A stretch of DNA of 64,000 bases from Kitasatospora sp. NBC_01250 (GCF_036226465.1 NZ_CP108476.1:496001-560000); one strand, 5' to 3'. Shown: positions 15,720 through 24,890, numbered from the stretch's first letter. Numbers and translations are program-made. The notes: a model not told the origin generated them from the letters alone.

Positions 15720-15888
15720 CGTACCCGATCCATGACCATTGCCAGGGATAACAATAACGTAACCAAGTGCTTCTCTTTACCAGCTCTTTACTGTCACTTG
15801 TCCGCATTTGTCAGGTTACGTCGCATGCCCGTGCTGCTTAGGCTCCAACCGTTCAGTCGCCAATCAGGCGATGTGTCAAGGAGTATGA
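15720..15888. promoter_or_regulatory. AT-rich upstream region of the RHS gene with inverted repeat
   Basis: This stretch is markedly richer in A and T than its surroundings, for example around 15745-15800. It contains ACGTAACC (15757-15764) and its reverse complement GGTTACGT (15814-15821), 49 bp apart. The ribosome binding site AAGGAG at 15878-15883 is 5 nt before the ATG at 15889. The rest is likely the promoter; specific -35/-10 boxes are not clear. Confidence 0.55.
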
Positions 15889-18800
15889 ATGCACGAGCAG
15901 ATACCCGTGCCCCGCCGCCGGGGCCGGGTCACCGGCGCGCGACCACTGGGCGCGGTACTGGCCTTCGCAGTGACGACCTCGCTGCTCGCGGGGGCCGGGG
16001 ACGCCTTCGCCGCACCGACCGCGCCCGGCGCCGACCGCGCGGCCCGGCCGACGGCCGGCACCGCCGCCGACCTGCCGTCCGCCAGGATCGCCGCACGGCT
16101 GGGAAAGCAGCGGGTCGAGGCCCTGTCCGAGCGCACCGAGTCGTCCACCACCTGGGCGAATCCGGACGGCTCGCTGACCACGGACTTCGCCGCCGGTCCC
16201 GTCCGCTTCCAGCGCGACGGCGCCTGGGTCGACGTCGACCTCGATCTGAAGACCGCCGCCGACGGCACGGTGGCACCGCAGGCGCACCCCGGTGGCCTCA
16301 AACTCGCCGGCCCCGGCGGCGTGCTGGCCGACTCGCTCGCCCAGTCGCAGGCGGGCGGGGCCGAGCCGCACACGCTGGTCACGCTCGGCTCGGGCGAGCA
16401 GCGGGTCGAGCTCCAGTGGCAGGGCGGCCTGCCCAAGCCCGTGCTCGACGGGACCAGGGCGACCTACCCGGACGCGATCGGTGACGGCTCGGCCGACCTG
16501 GTGGTGGAGGCCACCCGGACCGGCTTCGAGCAGTTCGTGACGCTCAAGCAGCGCCCCGCGGCCGCCGGCTACGCGTACACCATGCCGCTGCGGGCCAAGG
16601 GGCTCAAGGCCGAGGCCCAGCCGGACGGTTCGGTGCTCTTCACCGACGCGGTCACCGGTGCCGGGCGGGCCGTGCTGCCCGCGCCGGTGATGTGGGACGC
16701 GAGCACGGTGGCGGGCTCCAGCGAGCACCCGCACCAGGCGAAGGTGGACCTGAAGGTCGTCCAGCACGGCGACCTGATCGACCTGCGCTTCACCCCCGAC
16801 ACCGCCTTCCTCGCCGACCCCGCGACCCAGTACCCGGTGACCGTCGACCCCTCGACCGCGGCGCTGGGCAACGTCTTCGACACCCGCGTGCAGCAGGGCG
16901 AGAAGGTGGACTGGTCCGCCGACACCGAGCTCTACTGGGGCAACTCCGGCACCAAGAACGCCGACGGCTCCACCCGCCAGGCCCGCTCGTTCATCAACTG
17001 GAACACCGCGCCGATCTCGGACGCGCTGGTCTCCAAGGCGACCCTGTCGCTCTACAACTTCCACTCCGGCAACAGCGACTGCCTCGCCTACCCCTGGGAC
17101 ATCTACGACACCGGCCTTGCCTCCACCGCCTCCCGGTGGACGGCGCAGCCGAGTTGGAACGCCAAGAAGGCCACCTCCACCGAGACCAAGGGCCGTGACG
17201 CCTGCGGGGGCGACGGCTGGATCAACGCCGACGTCACCAACCTGGTGCAGACCTGGGCCTCGGCCAAGAACGCGACCTCCGGCATGGGCCTGCGGGCCCC
17301 GGACGAGAGCAGCACGAAGTACTGGAAGGAGGTGAACTCCGCCAACGCCGCGACGAACGTGCCCAAGCTGACGGTCACCTACAACTACCGGCCGCGCACC
17401 GGCACCGACCAGCAGGCCGGCTCCCCGTTCTACAAGGACCAGCAGGGCACCTGGTGGGTCAACTCGACCACGCCCACGCTGCGCGACACCTTCATCGACC
17501 CGAACAACGACAAGGTCGACGGCACCTTCCAGATCTTCGACGCCGCGAGCGACACGCAGGTCGGCAACGTGCTGGTCTCGCCGTACGTGCCCAGCGGCCA
17601 ACCGGCCTCGGTGACCGTGCCGGCCGGGGTGCTGGCCAACGGCAGGACCTACCGGTTCCGCACCTCGCCGTACGACGGCACCAACTACAACAACGCCTGG
17701 TCCCCCTGGGCGACGTTCACCGTCGACGCCTCCGCCCCCTCCGCACCCGCCTCGATCACCTCCACCGACTACCCGTCGGGCCGCTGGGTGAAGGGCGCCG
17801 GTCAGAGCGGGGTCTTCACCGTCGTACCTCCGACGGGCGACCAGAACGCCCTGGAGTGGTCGCTGGACGGCACCACCTGGACCAAGGTCGCGACCGGCGG
17901 CTCGACCGCGCCGGTCAACCTCACCGTCACCCCCGCCAAGGGCGGCGGCAACACCCTGCGGGTGCGGGCCACCGACCGGGCGGAGAACAAGTCGGAGCCG
18001 ATCAGCTACGCCTTCCAGGTCGGCGCCGGCGCGGTGACCGTGCCGAACGACGGCACCCGCACCGCCGCCCGCGTCCCGCTCGCCGCCGAGACCGACCCGG
18101 GCGCGTACAACGCGGTCGGCTACTCCTGGCGCCGCTCGGACGCCGACCCCTGGACGCCGCTGCCCGTCGCTGACGTCAGCAACAACGGTTCACCGGTGAG
18201 CAGTTGGCCCCTCCCGCTGACGAACGGCAAGAGTCCCGCGCTGAGCTGGAACGCCGCGGCCACCGTCAGCCCCGACGGCACGGTGCAGCTCCGGGCGGAC
18301 TTCACCGGCCCGGGCGGCGCGGCCACCTCCTCCGAGGCCGTCAAGGTGATCGTCGACCGCAAGGCGCAGGGTGCGGCCACCCGGGACATCGGCCCCGGCA
18401 CGCTCAACCTGCTCACCGGTGACCTGACGGTCTCCGCCACCGACGTCTCGATGTTCGAGATGAGCGTGGGCCGCACCCACTCCTCGCGCGATCCGAACGC
18501 GGCCAGGAACCGGGAGGGCCAGGCACCGATCTTCGGCCCGCACTGGGTCTCCGGGATCTCCGCCGACGCCGCCGAGTCGGACTACACCGAGGTCCGGCAG
18601 ACCTCCGCCAGCTCGCTCGACGTGGTCTCCTCCGACGGCGAGGCCGTCTCGTTCACCGCCGGCGCCGCGCCCGACAGCTGGACCCCCGAGCCCGGCAACG
18701 AGCAGCTCACCCTGCGCGGTGCCTTCGCCGCCGGGGAGTTCACCCTCTCCGACACCAACGGCACCGTGACCACCTTCGCCAAGGTGGACCCGAGCGCGGC

Positions 18801-21800
18801 CACCTGGACCGTCTCCTCCAGCCTGCTGCACGGCCTGGCGAACACCACGACCACGGTGGTCTCGGAGAAGGTCACGACCGGCGGCAGGACGCTGGCCCGG
18901 CCGAAGCTGGTGATCGCCCCCACCTCGGCGGTCTCCGCCGCCGCCTGCGCGGCGGACCCGGGCACCAAGGGCTGCCGCGTCCTGCAGTTCGGCTACGCCG
19001 GCGCCACCACGGCCACCGGCACCGCCACCGGCGACCAGTTCGGCGACTACGCGGGCCAGTTGAGCACCATCAAGCTCTGGGCCACCGCCCCGGGCGCGGG
19101 CGCCGCGACCGCCACCGACGTCGCCACCTACCGCTACGACGCCAACGGCTGGCTGCGCCAGACCTGGGACCCGCGCCTGGGACAGGCCGCGCAGACCCAG
19201 TACACCTACTCCCAGCAGGCCGGCGAGGAGGGCCTGCTCACCTCCGTGCAGAAGAACGGGCAGATCGCGAGCAACCTCGCCTACGGCACCGTCACCGGCA
19301 CCGCGGCGGCCGGGCCCGGCATGCTGACCAAGGTCTGGCACGACACGCTGGCCCCCGGCAGCGCCGACAAGGTCGACGGCACGGCCACCAGCACCGTGGT
19401 CTACAACGTCCCCACCAGTGGGGACAAGGCACCTGAGGACCTGTCGGCCGCCGCGGCCGGCACCTGGGGCCAGAGCGACCTGCCGACCGACGCGACCGCG
19501 GTCTTCCCCGCCGACCGGATCCCCGTCTCCAACAACGGCGCGGACCTGACCGCGGCCGACTACGCCCGCGCCACCGTCAGCTACCTCAATGCCTCGGGCC
19601 TGCTGGTCAACGAGGCCTCCCCCGGCCACCGGATCACCACCTCCGAGTACGACCGCTACGGCCACCAGACGCGTTCGCTCGGCGCCGCCAACCGCGAGCT
19701 CGCGCTCGGTGCGAGCGATGCCGCCAAGGCCCAGCTCGCCGACCTCGGGCTGAACGGCCTCGCCCCGGGCGAGCGGGCCCAGCTGCTCTCGCAGAGCACC
19801 GTCTACAGCGCCGACGGGCAGCGCGAGACCGACTCCTACGGCCCGCTGCACCGGGTGACCCTGACGGCCGACGCCGTCGTGGGCGGCACCGCGGTGGCCA
19901 AGGCCGGCACCCAGGTGGTCTCCCGCACGCACGTCGCCCGCAGCTACGACGAGGGCCGGCCCACCGACGGCTCCGCCAAGGTGAAGGACCAGGTCACCAC
20001 CACCGTCTCCGGCGGCTGGCTGCGGTCCTGGCCGGAGCTGTTCGTCGAGACCCGCACCGACCGGAGCGTCTTCGACTGGACGCTCGGCGTGGCGACCGAG
20101 CAGATCAAGGACGCCGGCGGCCTCGCGCTGACCACCAAGGTCGGCCACGACAGCCAGGGCCGGTCCGTCTCCACCTCGCTGCCCGCGTCCAACGGCTCGG
20201 ACGCCGGCACGGTCAACACCACCTTCTACACCGCCACCGGCACCGGTCCCTGCGCGGGCCGGCCCGAGTGGGCCGACCTGGTGTGCCGCAGCGCACCGGC
20301 CGGCGACATCACCGGCGGCGGCGCCAACCCCGCCCAGCAGACCACCAAGACCGTCGAGTACGGCCTGTTCGGCCAGCTGGCGAAGAGCGAGGAGAGCGCG
20401 AACGGCGTCACCCGCACCACCACCATCACCAGCGACGCCGCCGGCCGGCCGCTGACCACCACCGTCTCGGGCGGCGTCGGCGCCGCCGTCCCCACCACCA
20501 CCAACACCTACCACCCCGCCACCGGCACGGTGACCCGTCAGGAGTCCGCCACCGGCGGGACCATCACCAAGGGCTACGACAGCCTCGGCCGGCTGATCTC
20601 CTACACCGACGCGGACGGCGGCACCACCACCACCGAGTACGACGCGCTCGACCGCCCGACCAAGGTCACCGACAGCAGCCCCTCGACGACCACCTTCGGC
20701 TACGACACCTCGGTGGACCCGCGCGGCCTGCTGACCTCGGCGACCGACTCGGTGGCCGGCACCTTCGGCGCCCGCTACGACGCCGACGGGGACCTCGTCA
20801 CCCAGACCCTGCCCGGCGGTTACACCATGACCGACCAGCAGGACCCCAACGGCACCCCCACCTCGCGCAGCTACACCCGCGGCAGCGACGGCGCGGTGGT
20901 GGTCGCCGACCACATCACCGAGACCGTCCAGGGCCAGTGGGCCACCCACACCGGCACCCCCGGGATCACGGCCTCCCAGGTGTTCGGCTACGACCAGGCC
21001 GGCCGGCTCACCCGGGTGCAGGACACCTCGGTGGACGCCGTCTGCACCACCCGCTCGTACGCCTTCGACCGCAACAGCAACCGCACCGCGCTGGCCACCG
21101 CCACCGCGCCGCGCGGCCAGGAGTGCGGCACCGACGGGGCCACCACCCAGACCAGCAGCTACGACAGCGCGGACCGGATCACCAACGCCGGCTACGCCTA
21201 CGACGCGTTCGGCCGCACCACCGCACTGCCCGGCAGCACGCTGGGCCACTACAGCACCGACCTGGTGCAGCAGCAGGTCAGCGGCGGCAACCGGCAGACC
21301 TGGGCGCTGGACTCCGCGATGCGCTTCCGCTCCTGGACCGTGGAGGCCAACCAGGGCGCGGCCTGGGCCGTGACCGCGGCCAAGACCAACCACTACGACG
21401 GTGACGGCGACAACCCGCGCTGGATCACCGAGGACGCCGCCGGCAACCTCACCCGCAACGTGGACGGTCTGAACGGAGGCCTGGCCGCCACCACCTCCAG
21501 GACCGGCAACACCGTGCTCCAACTCGCCAACCTGCACGGCGACATCACCCTCCAGCTGCCGCTGGACGGCGCGGTGGCACCCACCGTTCTCGACTTCGAC
21601 GAGTACGGCCAGGCCCGCGCCGGGCAGCCGAACACCCGCTACGGGTGGATCGGCAGCAAGCAGCGCTCCAGCGAGACCCTGACCTCGCTGGCCCTGATGG
21701 GCGCCCGGCTCTACAACCCGGCCAGCGGCCGGTTCCTGTCCACCGACCCGGTCTACGGCGGCAACGCCAACCCGTACGACTACTGCAGCGGCGATCCGCT

Positions 21801-22305
21801 CACCTGCTACGACCTGACCGGACGCTGGGGCTGGCGCGGGCTGCTCAAGGCCGCCGTGACGGTGGGAGCCGTCGCCGGGGCGCTGGCCTGCGGTGCCTCC
21901 ATCGTCTGCGGTGTCGCGGTCGCGGCCACCGCGGCAGCCGTCAGCTACACGGTCGGCAACGCCGGTACCAGCAACTGGAGCTGGAAGGGGCTGGCGACCA
22001 ACACGGCCTTCGGCGCCGCCTCCGGTCTGGCCTTCGGCGGTGCAGCCCGCTGGGCCGGCAAGGAGGGCGTGCACGTGGCCTTCAAGGGTGTGCGGCGCTT
22101 CGGCGTAAGCTTCACCAAGAACAGCTCGGCGCGCGGGTCGAACTTCCACTGGAACACCACGATCAACGGCGCCAAGAAGTACGGCAACAACTTCCGGATC
22201 CACAGCCACCAGATCAAGGGCATGTCCCGCTGGAAGGCCGTGCACTACCACCACCGCGGCAGCGGCGGCATCAAGAACCACCGTCCGTGGCAGGGAAAGT
22301 GGTAG
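15889..22305 (+). CDS. secreted RHS/YD-repeat polymorphic toxin
   Basis: A 2138-residue protein. A Sec signal peptide ends near residue 40 (LLAGAGDAFAAP). A DNRLRE-like domain is at about 318-500, Fn3-like beta domains at about 520-720, and RHS/YD repeats from about 1080 to 1800, with YDSLGRLISYTDADGGTTT and YDALDRPTKV. The conserved RHS core ends at about 1934-1980 with GARLYNPASGRFLSTDPVYG and NPYDYCSGDPLTCYDLTG. The RHS shell normally encloses a C-terminal toxin, here about 160 residues: a Gly/Ala-rich hydrophobic segment and then a basic, His-rich domain (H2087, H2105, H2107, H2119, H2121, H2122, H2131) ending in IKNHRPWQ. The fold of that domain is not recognised; a nuclease is plausible. 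The next gene starts 4 bp later and is the expected immunity gene. Confidence 0.9.
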   Translation: MHEQIPVPRRRGRVTGARPLGAVLAFAVTTSLLAGAGDAFAAPTAPGADRAARPTAGTAADLPSARIAARLGKQRVEALSERTESSTTWANPDGSLTTDFAAGPVRFQRDGAWVDVDLDLKTAADGTVAPQAHPGGLKLAGPGGVLADSLAQSQAGGAEPHTLVTLGSGEQRVELQWQGGLPKPVLDGTRATYPDAIGDGSADLVVEATRTGFEQFVTLKQRPAAAGYAYTMPLRAKGLKAEAQPDGSVLFTDAVTGAGRAVLPAPVMWDASTVAGSSEHPHQAKVDLKVVQHGDLIDLRFTPDTAFLADPATQYPVTVDPSTAALGNVFDTRVQQGEKVDWSADTELYWGNSGTKNADGSTRQARSFINWNTAPISDALVSKATLSLYNFHSGNSDCLAYPWDIYDTGLASTASRWTAQPSWNAKKATSTETKGRDACGGDGWINADVTNLVQTWASAKNATSGMGLRAPDESSTKYWKEVNSANAATNVPKLTVTYNYRPRTGTDQQAGSPFYKDQQGTWWVNSTTPTLRDTFIDPNNDKVDGTFQIFDAASDTQVGNVLVSPYVPSGQPASVTVPAGVLANGRTYRFRTSPYDGTNYNNAWSPWATFTVDASAPSAPASITSTDYPSGRWVKGAGQSGVFTVVPPTGDQNALEWSLDGTTWTKVATGGSTAPVNLTVTPAKGGGNTLRVRATDRAENKSEPISYAFQVGAGAVTVPNDGTRTAARVPLAAETDPGAYNAVGYSWRRSDADPWTPLPVADVSNNGSPVSSWPLPLTNGKSPALSWNAAATVSPDGTVQLRADFTGPGGAATSSEAVKVIVDRKAQGAATRDIGPGTLNLLTGDLTVSATDVSMFEMSVGRTHSSRDPNAARNREGQAPIFGPHWVSGISADAAESDYTEVRQTSASSLDVVSSDGEAVSFTAGAAPDSWTPEPGNEQLTLRGAFAAGEFTLSDTNGTVTTFAKVDPSAATWTVSSSLLHGLANTTTTVVSEKVTTGGRTLARPKLVIAPTSAVSAAACAADPGTKGCRVLQFGYAGATTATGTATGDQFGDYAGQLSTIKLWATAPGAGAATATDVATYRYDANGWLRQTWDPRLGQAAQTQYTYSQQAGEEGLLTSVQKNGQIASNLAYGTVTGTAAAGPGMLTKVWHDTLAPGSADKVDGTATSTVVYNVPTSGDKAPEDLSAAAAGTWGQSDLPTDATAVFPADRIPVSNNGADLTAADYARATVSYLNASGLLVNEASPGHRITTSEYDRYGHQTRSLGAANRELALGASDAAKAQLADLGLNGLAPGERAQLLSQSTVYSADGQRETDSYGPLHRVTLTADAVVGGTAVAKAGTQVVSRTHVARSYDEGRPTDGSAKVKDQVTTTVSGGWLRSWPELFVETRTDRSVFDWTLGVATEQIKDAGGLALTTKVGHDSQGRSVSTSLPASNGSDAGTVNTTFYTATGTGPCAGRPEWADLVCRSAPAGDITGGGANPAQQTTKTVEYGLFGQLAKSEESANGVTRTTTITSDAAGRPLTTTVSGGVGAAVPTTTNTYHPATGTVTRQESATGGTITKGYDSLGRLISYTDADGGTTTTEYDALDRPTKVTDSSPSTTTFGYDTSVDPRGLLTSATDSVAGTFGARYDADGDLVTQTLPGGYTMTDQQDPNGTPTSRSYTRGSDGAVVVADHITETVQGQWATHTGTPGITASQVFGYDQAGRLTRVQDTSVDAVCTTRSYAFDRNSNRTALATATAPRGQECGTDGATTQTSSYDSADRITNAGYAYDAFGRTTALPGSTLGHYSTDLVQQQVSGGNRQTWALDSAMRFRSWTVEANQGAAWAVTAAKTNHYDGDGDNPRWITEDAAGNLTRNVDGLNGGLAATTSRTGNTVLQLANLHGDITLQLPLDGAVAPTVLDFDEYGQARAGQPNTRYGWIGSKQRSSETLTSLALMGARLYNPASGRFLSTDPVYGGNANPYDYCSGDPLTCYDLTGRWGWRGLLKAAVTVGAVAGALACGASIVCGVAVAATAAAVSYTVGNAGTSNWSWKGLATNTAFGAASGLAFGGAARWAGKEGVHVAFKGVRRFGVSFTKNSSARGSNFHWNTTINGAKKYGNNFRIHSHQIKGMSRWKAVHYHHRGSGGIKNHRPWQGKW

Positions 22306-22309
22306 CGCC

Positions 22310-22666
22310 ATGACCGATCCGCAGTATCCGATCATCGTCCTCGACGACGACCAGTGGCTCGACTCCTGCCGGTCCGACGATGAGCTCCAGCGCCTCGTCG
22401 AACCGGACTTCCTCGACGAGGACGTCGCCGGCGCCTTCGACGCCCTGGCCCGCCCCCTGCGGCTCACCGTCCACGACGGACGGATCGTCCCGCAGGTCGA
22501 CGGCCCCGCCGACCCCGGCCGGCTCCAGGAGGAGACCGAGAAGTTCTTCCACCGCTGGACCTACGTCCAGGCCCCGCCCCGAACGGAGGACCTGGCCCGC
22601 TATCTGGCCGAGGTGACCGTCCTCGCCCGCACCACCAGGAGCCGTCGCCGGGGCCGCGACAGCTGA
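22310..22666 (+). CDS. probable immunity protein of the RHS toxin
   Basis: A 118-residue acidic cytoplasmic protein with no signal peptide or membrane helix. It begins MTDPQYPIIVLDDDQWLDSC and ends in a short basic tail (TRSRRRGRD). It starts 4 bp after the toxin stop, so it is translationally linked. Position, small size and acidity opposite a basic toxin domain are what immunity proteins show. The sequence itself is not recognised. A terminator hairpin follows at 22683-22715, closing a two-gene unit. Confidence 0.7.
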   Translation: MTDPQYPIIVLDDDQWLDSCRSDDELQRLVEPDFLDEDVAGAFDALARPLRLTVHDGRIVPQVDGPADPGRLQEETEKFFHRWTYVQAPPRTEDLARYLAEVTVLARTTRSRRRGRDS

Positions 22667-22682
22667 ACAGCACCACCACGTC

Positions 22683-22715
22683 GGGCCGCGCGATCCTGCC
22701 AGGGTCGCGCGGCCC
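22683..22715 (+). terminator. hairpin terminator after toxin-immunity pair
   Basis: Perfect 11-bp arms GGGCCGCGCGA and TCGCGCGGCCC enclose an 11-nt loop, 17 bp after the immunity gene stop and before the convergent isochorismatase gene. It may work in both directions. Confidence 0.75.
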
Positions 22716-22746
22716 GCCGCCATGACCGCGTGCCGCTGGTGGCCCG

Positions 22747-23373
22747 TCAGGCCTGGTAGGCCGCGGAGATCTGGCCGACCAGGACGGCGAACGGCATGTC
22801 GAGCGCGGCGTAGAGGTCGCCGGCCTCGGGGGCGGCGTTGTCGGCCAGCGCCTCGACCATGAGGGTCGCGTAGTCGGAGACGATGACGCCCGCCTGCTGC
22901 ATGCGCAGCAGTCCGGCCTCCCGCTTGGCCTGGCTGAAGGTGCCGGAGGCGTCCACGGCGACGTACGCGTCGTACCCGGCGGCCGTCGCGGCGAGCGCGG
23001 GCAGCGCCGCGCACACCTCCAGCGACACGCCGGCGATGATCAGCTTCTGGCGGCCGGTCGCCTCGATGGCCTCACGGACCCGGTCGTCGTGCCAGGCGTT
23101 GACCGTGCTGCGGTCGATGATCTTCTGGCCGGCCGGCAGGGCCGCGACCAGTTCGGGAGCGGTCGGCCCCCACATGCTGTCGGCCGCGGTGGTGGTGACG
23201 ACCAAGGGGATGCCCAACACCGTCGCCGCCCGGGCCAGCGCCACCGCGTTGTGCTTGAGCTCGCCGAGCGGGATGTCCCGGACGCCGGACAGCAGGCCGA
23301 CCTGGTGGTCGACGAGCACCACGGCGGCGTTCTCCCGCGTGATCGATTCCAGGAACTTGCTGCGCTCGGTCAT
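22747..23373 (-). CDS. isochorismatase-family (cysteine) hydrolase
   Basis: A 208-residue protein, start MTERSKFLESITRENA with AAGGAGC 8 nt upstream. It has the catalytic Asp in VVLVDHQVGLLSG, the Lys in QKLIIAGVSLEVC and the nucleophile Cys at the end of that motif, with a cis-peptide AGVS. This is the cysteine hydrolase group that includes isochorismatase, nicotinamidase and YcaC-like proteins. The length and the start fit the YcaC-like group, whose substrate is unknown. The gene is divergent from a MarR gene, and a long palindrome covers the shared promoter, so it is likely repressed by that protein. Confidence 0.9.
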   Translation of the reverse strand: MTERSKFLESITRENAAVVLVDHQVGLLSGVRDIPLGELKHNAVALARAATVLGIPLVVTTTAADSMWGPTAPELVAALPAGQKIIDRSTVNAWHDDRVREAIEATGRQKLIIAGVSLEVCAALPALAATAAGYDAYVAVDASGTFSQAKREAGLLRMQQAGVIVSDYATLMVEALADNAAPEAGDLYAALDMPFAVLVGQISAAYQA

Positions 23374-23405
23374 CGTCCGCTCCTTCGGTCGAGCCATGGG
23401 CGTAT

Positions 23406-23440
23406 TAGTCACCAATCTTGATAGTCAAGTTCAGTGACTA
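23406..23440. promoter_or_regulatory. 35-bp nested palindrome, probable MarR operator
   Basis: The outer arms TAGTCAC and GTGACTA (7 bp) and inner arms CTTGA and TCAAG (5 bp) are set symmetrically, with 4-bp spacers around a TAG centre. It lies between the isochorismatase start (23373) and the MarR start. This double dyad is what a MarR dimer or pair of dimers would bind. Confidence 0.85.
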
Positions 23441-23499
23441 CTTCTGACGCTATACCCCGGCCCCCCGGTGCGCAAGCACCGACTAAACTCGCTGGTCAG

Positions 23500-24057
23500 A
23501 TGGCAGAGCGGCGGACGACCAGCACGACGACCAGTACGACGACCACCGGAACGGGAGCGGCGTTGACCGGGCACCAGAGCGCGGAACCGGACCTCGGCGT
23601 GCTCACGGCCCAGGTGCTCTTCTCCGTGCAGCGCGAACTGTTCGGCGCACTCGCCGAGCAGGGCTTCGACGACATCCAGCCCCGGGCCGGCGCCGTCCTC
23701 GCCTACCTGCGGGCCGACGGCATCCGGGCCAGCGAACTGGCCCGCGTCTCCGGACAGCACAAGCAGGTCATCGGCACCCTCGTCGACGACCTCGAACGCC
23801 TGGGCTACGTCGAGCGCAGGCCCGACCCGGCGGACCGCCGCGCCAAGCTGGTCTGCCCCACCGACCGCGGGCTGCTCCAGATGGCAGCCGCCACCGCCAT
23901 CATGCGCGCGATCGAGGACCGCCATGCCAAGGCGCTGGGCGCCCAGGAGTACGCCGCCTTCAAGACCGCCCTCCACCGCGTGGCCGAACTCCAGCGCACC
24001 GCCCGGCACGACGGCCGGGACACCGGCACGCCGTCCGGAGGCCCGGGCGAGGAGTAG
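23500..24057 (+). CDS. MarR family transcriptional regulator
   Basis: A winged-helix regulator of the MarR family. The recognition helix region is SELARVSGQHKQVIGTLVDDLERLGYV, followed by the wing ERRPDPADRRAKLV. The start is uncertain: a GTG at 23434 lies inside the operator, the ATG at 23500 gives a 185-residue protein, and a TTG at 23563, after GGGAG, would drop a Thr-rich stretch (TTSTTTSTTTTGTG). The ATG at 23500 is used here. It is divergent from the isochorismatase gene and shares the 35-bp palindrome with it. The ligand is not known; MarR proteins often sense phenolics or oxidants. Confidence 0.9.
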   Translation: MAERRTTSTTTSTTTTGTGAALTGHQSAEPDLGVLTAQVLFSVQRELFGALAEQGFDDIQPRAGAVLAYLRADGIRASELARVSGQHKQVIGTLVDDLERLGYVERRPDPADRRAKLVCPTDRGLLQMAAATAIMRAIEDRHAKALGAQEYAAFKTALHRVAELQRTARHDGRDTGTPSGGPGEE

Positions 24058-24060
24058 GGC

Positions 24061-24576
24061 CAACGCGACATCCCGGACTGGACCGCGGCGCTGGACCAGG
24101 TGGTGGACCACTCGGGCAGCGTCCGGCAAGGCCCTGGCACCGCCCGCGCAGAGCGCCGCCCTCGCCGCGTGCACCCAGAACGCGGGCTCGGGGGTGCTGC
24201 AGAACTGCGGTGCCGCGCCGGCGATCTCGGGGATCGGCCAGCGGCTGAACACCCCGCAGGGCGCGCCGCTGACCGTGGCCGGACTGAAGGGGAAAGCCGT
24301 CCTGATCGACTTCTGGGCCTACTCCTGCACCAAGGACGAGTCCCTGACGGCAAAGGCGAACGCCGGGATCACCCTCACCTACCAGGCCGCCGACATCTAC
24401 CTCGACGTCGGCGGCACCGGCACCATCACCGCGACGGCCGACGGGCGGACCACGACCTACCCCGTCTCCGGCGCACCGGACATCTACACCCTGCTCAACC
24501 GCGCGACACCCGAACGGGGTTCACTCCAGGTGACCCTCTCCCCGGGCTTGAGCGCCTACTCCTTCACCTTCGGCCG
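24061..24576 (+). pseudogene. degraded DipZ (CcdA-thioredoxin fusion) gene
   Basis: The first frame reads RDIPDWTAALDQVVDHSGSV, which matches the linker after the CcdA membrane part of DipZ. A +1 shift then gives LAACTQNAGSGVLQNCGAAP and LKGKAVLIDFWAYSC, the start of the thioredoxin domain. After the first active-site Cys the sequence jumps to GITLTYQAADIYLDVGGTG and APDIYTLL, the C-terminal beta domain that ends YSFTFG. The membrane part, the second Cys and most of the thioredoxin fold are gone. It is a relic of a disulfide-reduction protein. Confidence 0.75.
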
Positions 24577-24800
24577 ACCAGTCGAACGAGTGAATCCGGC
24601 GACGGCTGCGCACTGCCCGGCCTCCTCGCCCGTACCGGCGTCCGCAGCCACCGCGAATCCCACCGGACCGCCGGTCTCGAACCCCTGGAGGGACCCTCGC
24701 CGAGGCCGGGAGGCTGCTCGAAAACACCCCGTTCGACCCGGGCTCGCCCGGACCGTGTCCGCTTGATCGACGCGTTCGAACACCGGCAGGATCCCCGGCC

Positions 24801-24890
24801 ATGGACGAGACCCGGGAGACGATCAACTCCCTTGCCAGAGTTCTTTCTTCCTACTTCCTCCGGTCGGCGGACGGAGGCACCCCGGCATGA
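24801..24890 (+). CDS. 29-codon small ORF coupled to the ABC exporter
   Basis: An ATG with AGGA 9 nt upstream opens a frame that begins MDETRETINSLARVL and ends ADGGTPA. Its TGA overlaps the exporter's ATG as ATGA (24887-24890). The peptide has an acidic N-terminus, a helix-prone middle with SSYFL, four Ser and three Thr, but no Cys. The good start and the overlap suggest real translation. It could be a leader that couples translation, or a precursor peptide for the exporter. No RiPP modification enzyme is in the window, so the precursor idea is open. Confidence 0.5.
   Translation: MDETRETINSLARVLSSYFLRSADGGTPA

Noticed and set aside
18190..22467. 1425-codon open frame on the minus strand
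   Set aside because: It is the antisense of the RHS gene. GC-rich third positions keep the opposite frame open; the product is Gly/Val/Ala/Arg-biased with no domain.
24591..24800. Remaining sequence between the DipZ relic and the small ORF as a gene
   Set aside because: Open frames here are short, without start signals, and do not match anything; probably leader and decayed sequence.
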